A stretch of DNA of 46,758 nucleotides, from assembly GCA_022772735.1 (NCBI GenBank), contig JALEZD010000002.1, forward strand, positions 1-46,758. Direction: 5' to 3'. The DNA comes from Erysipelotrichaceae bacterium (lineage in GTDB: Bacteria; Bacillota_I; Bacilli_A; Erysipelotrichales; Erysipelotrichaceae). The position numbers and the translations under genes are program-made. This document shows, in pieces, positions 25,863 through 34,500 of the stretch. The notes below the pieces were generated by a model. That model was not told where the DNA came from. It did no database searches and was given only the letters and a program-made list of their open reading frames with translations. Positions within the stretch are counted from its first letter, which is position 1; each line of letters begins with the position of its first letter.

Positions 25863-27896
25863 TTAATCATTTATTTTTAATAGGCGCATAGAATTTAAAA
25901 TACATAATACAGATACTCCAACATCCGCAAATATAGCCATCCACATATTTGTTTTCCCAATCATACCTAACAATATAACTAAAATCTTTACAAAAATTGC
26001 AAATACAATATTAATTTTTATAGTATTGATGATTTTTTTAGACTGTTTTATTGCAACACTAACTTTACTTGGCATATTATCCATTAAAACAACATCTGAA
26101 ACTTCAATAGCTGCATCACTTCCAAACCCCATAGAAATACCAACATCTACAAGTGCAAGTACAGGAGCATCATTTATTCCATCTCCAACAAATGCAACAT
26201 TTGTTTTATCTTTTACAATTTCTAATTTATCATTTGGTAAACACTCTCCATAATACTTATCAACTCTAAGTGCTTTTGCGAATTCTTCAACTATTGTCTT
26301 ATTATCTCCACTAACAATAGATATATCTTTAATTCCAATTTTCTTAAGATTTGAAATTGCACCTTCACTGTCTACTTTTATTTTATCCTTTAAAACAATT
26401 GAACCAATAAAATTATTATTTTTTACTACATAAACAACACTTCCATCAGCTTTTGTATAATTTATATTGTTTTTTTCCAAAAGTTTTGCATTTCCAACTA
26501 AAATATTATCATTATTAATTTTACAACTTATTCCAAATCCTGTTTGTTCTTCTACATCACTAACAATATCTTTGTTAATTTCATTTTTATAAAACGAAAC
26601 AACACTTTTTGCGATTGGATGATTAGAAAAACTTTCTGCATATGCTGCTATTTCTAGTGTTTCTTCATTACTATATTCAACAACCGAAAACACACCTTCA
26701 CTTAATGTTCCTGTTTTATCAAATACTACATTATTTACCTTAGATAAAGAATCAATAATTGTACTACCTTTTACTAAAATTCCTTTTTTGCTTAAACCTC
26801 CAATACCAGAGTAAAAACCTAAAGGTATACTTATGACAAGAGCACAAGGACAAGAAATAATCAAAATAGTACAAACCCTTTTAATACTATCCAACATACC
26901 AACATTAAAAACCAATGGTAATAAAACTAAAGAAAGTGTTGCAATAATAACAACTATTGGTGTATAAACCTTCGCAAATTTGGTAATAAACTTTTCAACC
27001 TTAGCTTTTCTACTATAAGTATTTTCAACAAGTTCTAATATTTTTGTTACAGTTGAATTACTAAAATCCTTTGTAACCTTAATTTTTAAAATACCATTAA
27101 CATTTACACAACCACTAACAACCTCGTCATTCACCTTTACTTCTTTGTATACAGATTCTCCAGTTAAACTTGAAGTATCTAACATACTTTCCCCATCTAC
27201 AACTATTCCATCTAAAGCAATCTTCTCACCAGCATATACAGAAATAATTTCTCCAACTTTAATATCTTTAGGATCAACTATTTCTTCTTTTTCTCTTAAA
27301 ACCCTAGCACTATCGACTTTTATATCCATAAGCCTTTTTATACTTTCTCTTGATGATGATACTGCTTTATCTTGAAATGCTTCACCAACTTTATAAAAAA
27401 GCATTACTGCAATAGCTTCTATATTCTCTCCAATTACTATTGCACCAAATGTCGAAATACTCATCAAAAAATTTTCATCGAATATTTCACCTTTTAATAT
27501 ATTTTTATATGCCTTCTTTAAAATATCTATGCTTAAAATTAAATATGATATTAAATATACTATATTAAAAAAATAAACATTAATTTTTTCCAATAAAATA
27601 GCTACAAATAAAAATACTAAACCTATCCCAATTTGTAAAACAGATGTATTTACTTCTTTATTATCAATTTTTAAATCATCGATAACATTAACATCAGGCT
27701 CAATTTCAGCAACAATATTTTTTATTTGAGATACTAAAATAGATTTATCTCCATCATATTTAAAATGACAAGTTTGATTAATTAAATCAATATTTGCGCT
27801 TTTAATACCATTAAGTTTATTTATTTTTTCTTCTATTTTTGCACTACAATGAGCACAATTTAACCCTTGAAGTTTCAATTTATAATTTGAAGTCAT
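25863..27896 (-). CDS. P1B-type heavy-metal transporting ATPase (Zn/Cd/Pb type)
   Basis: A 677-residue membrane ATPase exporting soft divalent metals. An N-terminal heavy-metal domain has GLNCAHC (C14, C17). It is followed by about eight membrane segments with the transport motif CPC (SCPCALVISIP), the phosphorylation motif DKTGTL, the SNHPIA motif and the hinge GDGINDAPVLALVDVGISMG. CPC with a single CxxC domain fits CadA/ZntA better than copper pumps. AGGAGGG sits before the ATG at 27896. A SmtB/CzrA-like operator covers the start site. No regulator gene is nearby. The gene separates nusG from rplK. Confidence 0.93.
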   Translation of the reverse strand: MTSNYKLKLQGLNCAHCSAKIEEKINKLNGIKSANIDLINQTCHFKYDGDKSILVSQIKNIVAEIEPDVNVIDDLKIDNKEVNTSVLQIGIGLVFLFVAILLEKINVYFFNIVYLISYLILSIDILKKAYKNILKGEIFDENFLMSISTFGAIVIGENIEAIAVMLFYKVGEAFQDKAVSSSRESIKRLMDIKVDSARVLREKEEIVDPKDIKVGEIISVYAGEKIALDGIVVDGESMLDTSSLTGESVYKEVKVNDEVVSGCVNVNGILKIKVTKDFSNSTVTKILELVENTYSRKAKVEKFITKFAKVYTPIVVIIATLSLVLLPLVFNVGMLDSIKRVCTILIISCPCALVISIPLGFYSGIGGLSKKGILVKGSTIIDSLSKVNNVVFDKTGTLSEGVFSVVEYSNEETLEIAAYAESFSNHPIAKSVVSFYKNEINKDIVSDVEEQTGFGISCKINNDNILVGNAKLLEKNNINYTKADGSVVYVVKNNNFIGSIVLKDKIKVDSEGAISNLKKIGIKDISIVSGDNKTIVEEFAKALRVDKYYGECLPNDKLEIVKDKTNVAFVGDGINDAPVLALVDVGISMGFGSDAAIEVSDVVLMDNMPSKVSVAIKQSKKIINTIKINIVFAIFVKILVILLGMIGKTNMWMAIFADVGVSVLCILNSMRLLKIND

Positions 27897-27910
27897 AAAC
27901 CCTCCTATAC

Positions 27911-27959
27911 ATGAATAATTGTTCATATATAATTATAATATTATTTATTACTTTGTCAA
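27911..27959 (-). promoter_or_regulatory. Metal-ATPase promoter with SmtB/CzrA-like operator
   Basis: The promoter is near perfect: -35 TTGACA (27954-27959), 16 bases, -10 TATAAT (27932-27937). Just downstream, over the expected start of transcription, is the dyad ATGAACAATTATTCAT (27911-27926), which fits the TGAA-N6-TTCA box of ArsR/SmtB family repressors that control zinc and cadmium pumps. Repression lifted by metal is therefore inferred. Confidence 0.7.
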
Positions 27960-27992
27960 ATAACACAATCGTAAAAAATTAACTATGCATAA

Positions 27993-28024
27993 TTAGATAC
28001 ATCTAACTCAATATATGATATAAT
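27993..28024 (+). promoter_or_regulatory. Promoter with palindrome for the leaderless PHP gene
   Basis: A perfect -10 TATAAT (28019-28024) ends seven bases before the PHP gene ATG (28032), so the start of transcription should fall on or next to the start codon. A weak -35 (GATACA, 27996-28001) lies within an inverted repeat TTAGAT-AC-ATCTAA (27993-28006) that may be an operator. Confidence 0.5.
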
Positions 28025-28031
28025 TACCCAC

Positions 28032-28877
28032 ATGAAAACTCAATATAATTATCACACACATACAAAAAGATGCGGACATGCGATTGGTAGCGATGAAGAA
28101 TATGTATTATGCGCAATTAAAGCTGGTTATAAAATCATAGGATTTTCCGATCATGCCCCCTTTAGATTACCTCAAGAAGGTATAAGAATGTATTTTGAAA
28201 AACTTGGAGACTATATCAATTCCATAAAACATCTAAAAAATAAATACAAGAAGCAAATTAGGATTATTTCTGGTTTAGAATGTGAATTTTATAAATCTCA
28301 ATTAGAAGACATCATTAATTATAGAAAAACTTTTGATTTTCTTTTATTAGGTCATCACTTTCAAGAGCATTTAGGAAAAAGTAATTTTCACATCGACAAT
28401 CCTGAGGATTTAATGAAATATGCATATGATATTGAAGAAGCTTGTAATTCAAATTTATTCGATGTGATTGTTCATCCTGATATATTTATGATATGTTATC
28501 CAAAATGGGATGAATATTGCACTAAGGCAAGTAATATAATTATAGATGCAGCCATAAAAAATGACATACCTTTAGAGTTAAACTGTGGTGGAATTAAAAG
28601 AGGAAAATTGATATATGAAGACGGAGAAAGATATCCGTACCCTCATTATAATTTCTTTAAAATAGCTAAAGAAAAAAATGCAAAAATTATTTTAGGTCTT
28701 GATATTCATAACCCCATGTTATTTATTGATGAAACTTATGAAAATGAAACATTAAGTATTGTCAAAGATTTAAATATTAATATACCAAATAATTATGATT
28801 TGTTAAAAGAAGCTAAAAAAAGAAAAAAGAAATTTTTAAAAAATTTATCAAAACAAAAAAATAAACCCAAAGAATAG
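28032..28877 (+). CDS. PHP-domain phosphatase, histidinol-phosphatase-like
   Basis: A 281-residue cytosolic metal-dependent phosphatase of the PHP superfamily. Metal ligands are visible in YHTHT (H8, H10), GFSDHAP, GLECEF, HHF, VHPD and LGLDIHNP. It resembles HisJ/HisK histidinol-phosphatases, but no histidine genes are near and the family has several activities, so the substrate is unsure. The start must be the ATG at 28032 because the first metal motif begins seven residues later. No ribosome site precedes it. Confidence 0.83.
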   Translation: MKTQYNYHTHTKRCGHAIGSDEEYVLCAIKAGYKIIGFSDHAPFRLPQEGIRMYFEKLGDYINSIKHLKNKYKKQIRIISGLECEFYKSQLEDIINYRKTFDFLLLGHHFQEHLGKSNFHIDNPEDLMKYAYDIEEACNSNLFDVIVHPDIFMICYPKWDEYCTKASNIIIDAAIKNDIPLELNCGGIKRGKLIYEDGERYPYPHYNFFKIAKEKNAKIILGLDIHNPMLFIDETYENETLSIVKDLNINIPNNYDLLKEAKKRKKKFLKNLSKQKNKPKE

Positions 28878-28910
28878 ATATACTACATCTAATTTCTTTG
28901 GGTTTTAATA
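28863..28910 (+). terminator. Terminator of the PHP gene
   Basis: A 12-base arm AAACCCAAAGAA and its complement TTCTTTGGGTTT surround the stop codon and are followed by TTTAAT on the plus strand. The first arm lies in the last codons of the gene. Confidence 0.7.
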
Positions 28911-28911
28911 T

Positions 28912-28940
28912 AAAAAAGAGAAATCTAGAAAGATTTCTCT
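28912..28940 (-). terminator. Terminator of rplK-rplA
   Basis: On the minus strand AGAGAAATCT pairs with AGATTTCTCT around a short TTCT loop and is followed by six T residues. It lies 20 bases after the rplA stop and closes the operon before any rplJ-rplL genes. Confidence 0.8.
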
Positions 28941-28960
28941 AAAGTGCTTGTATTAATATA

Positions 28961-29638
28961 TTATTCAACAGTAACTCTAATTCCAGGACCCATTGTACTT
29001 GAAACCGTTAAGTTTTTAATGAATGCACCTTTAACAGCAGCTGGTCTTGATTTTACTATTGTGTCATATAATGCTTTGAAGTTTTCAGCAAGTTGTTCAT
29101 CAGTAAATGAACATTTACCAATTAATACATTAATATTTCCTTCTCTATCAACACGATATTCTACTTTACCTTTTTTAATTTCGTTTACAGCATTAGCAAC
29201 ATTAACTGTTACTGTACCAGTCTTAGGGTTTGGCATTAAACCTTTAGGACCTAAAAGTTTACCTAATTTACCAAGTTCTCCCATCATATCTGGTGTAGCA
29301 ACGATTACATCAAAGTCAAACCATCCACCCTTGATTTTATCAAGAATTTCTTTTCCACCAACATAATCAGCTTTTGCATCAATTGCTTCTTGTTCTTTTG
29401 GTCCTTGTGTAACAACTAAAACTTTTTGTGTTCTACCTGTACCATTTGGTAACACTAAAGCACCACGAATATTTTGATCAGCTTGACGAGGATCTACATT
29501 TAAATAGAAACTCACTTCAACTGATGCATCAAATTTTGTATAATTTGTCTTTTTAGCAAGACTTACTGCATCTTTGTAGTTGTAAGTAATTGTGCTATCA
29601 ACTAATTTTGCAGCTTCTAAATATTTTTTTCCAGCCAT
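28961..29638 (-). CDS. rplA: 50S ribosomal protein L1 (uL1)
   Basis: The 225-residue L1-stalk protein moves deacylated tRNA out of the E site. Family signatures are clear: [40 protein letters not shown] and [10 protein letters not shown], with the C-terminal [10 protein letters not shown]. In other bacteria L1 represses its own operon by binding the rplK leader. It is followed by a terminator, not by rplJ-rplL. Confidence 0.98.
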   Translation of the reverse strand: MAGKKYLEAAKLVDSTITYNYKDAVSLAKKTNYTKFDASVEVSFYLNVDPRQADQNIRGALVLPNGTGRTQKVLVVTQGPKEQEAIDAKADYVGGKEILDKIKGGWFDFDVIVATPDMMGELGKLGKLLGPKGLMPNPKTGTVTVNVANAVNEIKKGKVEYRVDREGNINVLIGKCSFTDEQLAENFKALYDTIVKSRPAAVKGAFIKNLTVSSTMGPGIRVTVE

Positions 29639-29641
29639 TAA

Positions 29642-30061
29642 TTAGTCCTCCAATCCTTCAACAACGATACCCATGTTTTTTGCTGTACCAGCAATGATTT
29701 TAACTGCAGCGTCAATATCATTAGCATTTAAATCAGGCATCTTGTATTCAGCGATTTCTCTAACTTTTTCAACTGAAATTTTACCTACTTTTGTAGTTTT
29801 TGCATTACCAGAGCCTTTTTGAATATTTGCAGCTTTTTTAAGTAATACAGATGCAGGTGTTGTTTTTAAAACGAAATCAAAAGATTTGTCTTCATACGCA
29901 GTAATTATTACTGGAACGATATCTCCTGCTCTATCTTTTGTAGCATCATTAAATGCTGTACAGAACTGTGGCATATTAATACCAGCAGACGCTAATGCTG
30001 GACCTGGTTTTGCTTGTCCAGCCATAAATTGTAGCTTAGCTACTTTCGCAACTCTTTTCAC
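29642..30061 (-). CDS. rplK: 50S ribosomal protein L11 (uL11)
   Basis: A 139-residue factor-centre protein that binds the GTPase-associated region and triggers RelA. It starts from a GTG with AGGAGG eight bases upstream. It has the proline-rich N-terminus ([20 protein letters not shown]) and the C-terminal RNA-binding domain with [25 protein letters not shown]. The family usually has MAKKV at the start; here it begins [12 protein letters not shown]. Confidence 0.98.
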   Translation of the reverse strand: MKRVAKVAKLQFMAGQAKPGPALASAGINMPQFCTAFNDATKDRAGDIVPVIITAYEDKSFDFVLKTTPASVLLKKAANIQKGSGNAKTTKVGKISVEKVREIAEYKMPDLNANDIDAAVKIIAGTAKNMGIVVEGLED

Positions 30062-30182
30062 TTGACATACCTCCTATAAATGTTGTCAGTGCAGTGGTTA
30101 AATTGGATGTTGCTATCCTCCCACGCATTGATTTGCCTACAAAGGCAATGTATATAATATAACAATTAACAAATATAGTCAA
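30062..30182 (-). promoter_or_regulatory. rplK promoter and structured leader
   Basis: -35 TTGACT (30177-30182), 17 bases and -10 TATTAT (30154-30159) are followed by about 85 leader bases. The leader can form GTGG/CCAC and, inside it, GGAT/ATCC stems (about 30088-30118), then CACTGACA before the AGGAGG. It shares TGGGAGG and CACTGACA with the rpsJ leader. An L1-type autogenous site is plausible from known rplKA control, but is inferred. Confidence 0.6.
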
Positions 30183-30185
30183 TTA

Positions 30186-31427
30186 TCAATATGTTTTATT
30201 ACAGAACTCTTTCACATCAACTAATACATTATTAATTCTTGAATATTCAGCCGCAAAAGCTAGTACATGTGAGTGAACAGATGCACTTATTGGATTAGAA
30301 TTTTCAATATCATTATTTATTACTCTTAAAAATTCATCCATTATTCCAAAATCTCCTCCTCCATGTCCTTTATCTTCTCTTTTTAATTTAATTATTTCTT
30401 TTTCTTTTGTAGAAAAATTTGTTATCTCTATTATATTATCATTCATATTAGCTTTTAGTTCACCTTTACTACCCATTATTCGTAATGTTCTGTTACATTC
30501 TTCGCTAAATGCAGTCATTGTAAAAACCATGCAAACTCCATTTTCATATTTCATATTAATTGTCTGATGATCCACAACATTGTTATCGCTATAAAACACA
30601 CATTTACCATATGGTCCATTTTCTAAAGCTTTATATCGTGCCTCATAGCTTGTATCTGCACTTATTGCATTTGTTGGCCACCCTACATTTTCACTTAAAT
30701 AAACCTTATATACATCATACGGACAACTATCTCGATGTTCACAATTTTGTAAACATCTTTCTGGTGCACCTATAGGCGCATTTTCTTTTTTAAAATAAGT
30801 TAAGTCCCCAAAACTTTGAATTTTTTCTACTTTGGAATTTAATAGCCAAGAATATATATCTAAATCATGACAACATTTTTGAAGTATCATTGGTGAAGAT
30901 GTATCACTATTACACCAATTACCTCTTACAAAAGAATGCGCTTGATGCCAATGACCAACATTTTCCATTGCTTCTACATTTATTATTTGTCCTAAAACCT
31001 TATTGTCTAAAATTTGCTTTATCTTCTTATAGAAAGGCGTATATCTTAAAACATGGCAAACAATAATCTTTACTCCTTTTTCCAGAGCTAATCTTTCAAT
31101 TTCTAAACACTCATCTAAATTTGGTGATATCGGCTTTTCAAGTAAAATATCATACCCTAAATTTATAGCTTTAATTGTTTGTAAATAGTGATCTTTATCC
31201 ATGGTCGCAATAATTATTGCATCCGCAATTTTACCTTGCTTTAATAGTTCATCAGCACTTTTAAAACACATTTCATCACTTATTCCATATGTTTTTTTAA
31301 AAGTTTCTACTCTTTTTGGGTTTAAATCTGCAACGGCAACAAATTTTACATCATTTCTTCCTATTGAATATGGTGGATATGCAAACTGTCCCCTTAAACC
31401 AGCACCACACACTGCAACTGTTTTCAT
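30186..31427 (-). CDS. Gfo/Idh/MocA family oxidoreductase
   Basis: A 413-residue NAD(P)-dependent sugar or cyclitol dehydrogenase-like protein. The Rossmann fold starts at VAVCGAGLRGQFA and continues with VAVADLNPKRVETF. EKPISPN contains the catalytic-site lysine region. A Cys-rich insert CLQNCEHRDSCPYD (mid-protein) occurs in one branch of this family and may bind a metal. GGGDFGIMDEFLRVI lies near the end. Substrate is unknown. The ATG at 31427 follows GGAG at seven bases and gives the canonical N-terminus. It is downstream of the adhesin terminator. Confidence 0.85.
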   Translation of the reverse strand: MKTVAVCGAGLRGQFAYPPYSIGRNDVKFVAVADLNPKRVETFKKTYGISDEMCFKSADELLKQGKIADAIIIATMDKDHYLQTIKAINLGYDILLEKPISPNLDECLEIERLALEKGVKIIVCHVLRYTPFYKKIKQILDNKVLGQIINVEAMENVGHWHQAHSFVRGNWCNSDTSSPMILQKCCHDLDIYSWLLNSKVEKIQSFGDLTYFKKENAPIGAPERCLQNCEHRDSCPYDVYKVYLSENVGWPTNAISADTSYEARYKALENGPYGKCVFYSDNNVVDHQTINMKYENGVCMVFTMTAFSEECNRTLRIMGSKGELKANMNDNIIEITNFSTKEKEIIKLKREDKGHGGGDFGIMDEFLRVINNDIENSNPISASVHSHVLAFAAEYSRINNVLVDVKEFCNKTY

Positions 31428-31469
31428 TTTACTTCTCCTTTTTTGATAATAATATATCATTTTTACGTT

Positions 31470-31525
31470 AAAAAAAGTGAGTCCTAAATTAATATTTTAT
31501 AAAATATTAATCTAAAACCTCACTT
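31470..31525 (-). terminator. Terminator after the SpaA/Cna-B adhesin gene
   Basis: A very long hairpin on the minus strand. AAGTGAGG pairs with the far ACTCACTT, and ATTAATATTTT pairs with AAAATATTAAT around ATA, followed by a run of seven T residues. It isolates the adhesin gene from the oxidoreductase. Confidence 0.85.
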
Positions 31526-31530
31526 ATATT

Positions 31531-34500
31531 TTATTTCTTTCTTTTTACAAGGAATACACCTAAGGAAGATAAAATGATTACAATAAAATTACTTAATATT
31601 GTTCCTTTTGTGCCAGTATATGGTGCATTGTATAATTTGTAATTAACAAATTTCCCAAAGTCTAAAGTTTTTCTATGTTCTTTCACTTCAACTTTTATTG
31701 TTTCATGTGAAATATTATAACCTTCTGCAGGTTTTAATTCCTTAATTGTGTAATTACCATATTCAACATTTAAGAAATACACCATTCCATCTGCATTACT
31801 TACAGACTCTTGCAAGAATTTCCCATTTGCATCAAACAACACAAATGACGCTCCTTTAATGTTGATATTGTTATTCATACCATCTACTTTTCTAAATACA
31901 ATATCTGCAGTTATTTTTTCATTTTTAACAGTATGATTAATCACTTTACCATTAGAATCAATATTAACTTCTATCTTATCTGTATTTAATACATAACCTT
32001 TAATAGTATTTGTTTCTTTTAATATGTATTTTCCATAAATTACATCTTTAAATTCTAAAACACCATTTTTACCAGTTAATCCTTTATATTTAACAACTCC
32101 ATTTTGTTCAAGAACAAATTCTACTCCTTCAAGTTTGATGTTATTATCTTTAGAATCAACTTTTGTAATTAATACATCTCCCTTTTTAAGTTTGTTTGTA
32201 ACTGTATAAGTTTTTAATTCACCATTTTTATTAACATTTACATTTATTTCTTCCAAACTCAAATTGTAATTTTCTAATGTATAAATTTCTTTTATTACAT
32301 ATTCTCCAAATTTTACATTTTCAAATAATGCAATACCATCAGCATTAGTAGTTTTTTCTTCTAATTTTTTACCAGTCTTATCAAATAATCCAAACACAAC
32401 ATTTTCTAATACTTTTGTGTTATCATCGAAATCAACCTTTTTAATAGAAATATTTGATTTGATAATGTTATTTACAACTTCTAGTTTTAGTTTTAAATCT
32501 GTAACATTTTCATCTAAATTAACAGTTTTATCTTCCATCAAGACATATTGTTTATTAAACTCATTTGAAACTTCTTTTATTTTATATTCACCAAACTCAA
32601 TATCAACAAATTTTGCAGTACCATCTGCAGCAGTTGTTGCGGTTGAAATTAATGCTGTACCTTTATAAAGTTCAAATGAAATGTTTTCTAATGGATTATT
32701 ATCTTCATCAATTTTTTTGATTTCAATATTTCCATTTGCTAAAACAATCCCTGCATCTTTTATTGCATAAAGTGAAGTTGGATTTAAAGAGAAAACATCA
32801 GTTTCTCCATATTTTACATCACTTGTTGAAATATCATTTGAAATTACTCTATCAGCTTCATCTAATTTATTTTGACTAGCATTAACTGTGAATAATTCTT
32901 TATCATTTTTCTTTAAAACTCTTATTTTATATTTTCCTCTGTCATAAACAGGTAAAGTATAATTTCCATTTAAATCTGTTGTTGTTGAAACTTCTTTGTT
33001 ATCATATCTACTAATAACAACATTTCCAGTTTCATCAATTAATTGAACAGTGTATCCAGAAAGTGATGGTTCATTTGTTGATCTAATTCCATCTCTTACT
33101 TTGTTTGCATCAACTTCTTTATCAAAGAAAACATTACCTTTTACATAATATTGAATATTTGTTGCGATTGCTCTATTAGCTTCAGAATAATCAATTCCAT
33201 TTCTTGATATAGCTATTGTATTATTTGATTTCAAATAATTATCCATATTAATATCAAAAGGAATTATATTATGAGTAATAAAAGAAACTTCCTCTTTTGC
33301 TTTGATTGTTGAGCCAGCTTTTAATGCAATTTTGATATTTTTTACTTTTGTAAAGTCAGTTACTTGGTCTTTTGTTAACCATGTTGCATCTCTTACACTT
33401 TCTAAATCATTTCCTTGAGGTGTCAAAGAATAGAAAATATCAAACCTTTGCAATACAGCTTCATTAACCTTATTTCCATTTACATCTACTACATCTTCAA
33501 TTGCTTCAACAAGTGGTGTTGAAAATTGACTTCCTCTATCCAAATATAGTCCATCATTATTTGCTACTATCGCATGATCACCAACATATGGTAAAACATC
33601 AATTAAATATGCAGAATTTAAACCAATTAATGTATTATTTAAAATTGTTAAATTATAATATACATCCTTACCTAAATCTTGTGGTGGTGCTGTTAAAGAC
33701 CAACTACCATCTAATGAAATAGCCACTTGTTTTTTAGATAATACTTCTTCAGGTGGAAGAAATGTAACAGTTGTAGTTCTTTTCATGAAAACTTCACTAA
33801 CATTACCATCACCATCTAAATCCAATGCATCTGTGTACTTGTAGTTTGCTGCCTTAATAAAATCGTTATCATCCCAAACAACATAATGCTCTAAAGTATT
33901 TACTCCAGCAGAAGTATACTTTGTAACATCTATGTTATAATACATAATTCCATATTTTGTTGCATACTCAATCGCCTTTGAATCATATGTATAAACTACT
34001 GCAGTTTTACCTGTTCCTCTAAAGTTTTCAATAACTTCAGGCTTAATAGTTGATGTATCATTTGTTGTATAAGTTGCATTTTTATGAGAGTTAAATTCTA
34101 TACCAGGTGGTAGTAATGTTATTAACTTAATGTTTTTAACTTCTTGGTTTAAACCAGTCCATGTACCTACAAGTTCTGCACCAATTCTTATTTCTCTAAT
34201 ATTATTATTAGAATATGGAACAACATAGTTATAACTCGCATCCCAGAAACTTATTTGTGGTCTTGGGTAATCAATTTGAGTATAATTATTACCTTGGTCT
34301 CTTTCTCTTGTAGTTCCTAAATTTGAAATGTCTGTTGCAGTTGATTCTTTACCAGAAATTTCCATCCACATATTATATCTTTGTGCTGAATCATACACTC
34401 TATCTGCAAATTTTTTTAACTCATCTGCATTAGGATATGCCTCAACATTAAATCTTAGTTCATCATTATATAGTGTAAGTGGTGCATCAAATACAACTTC

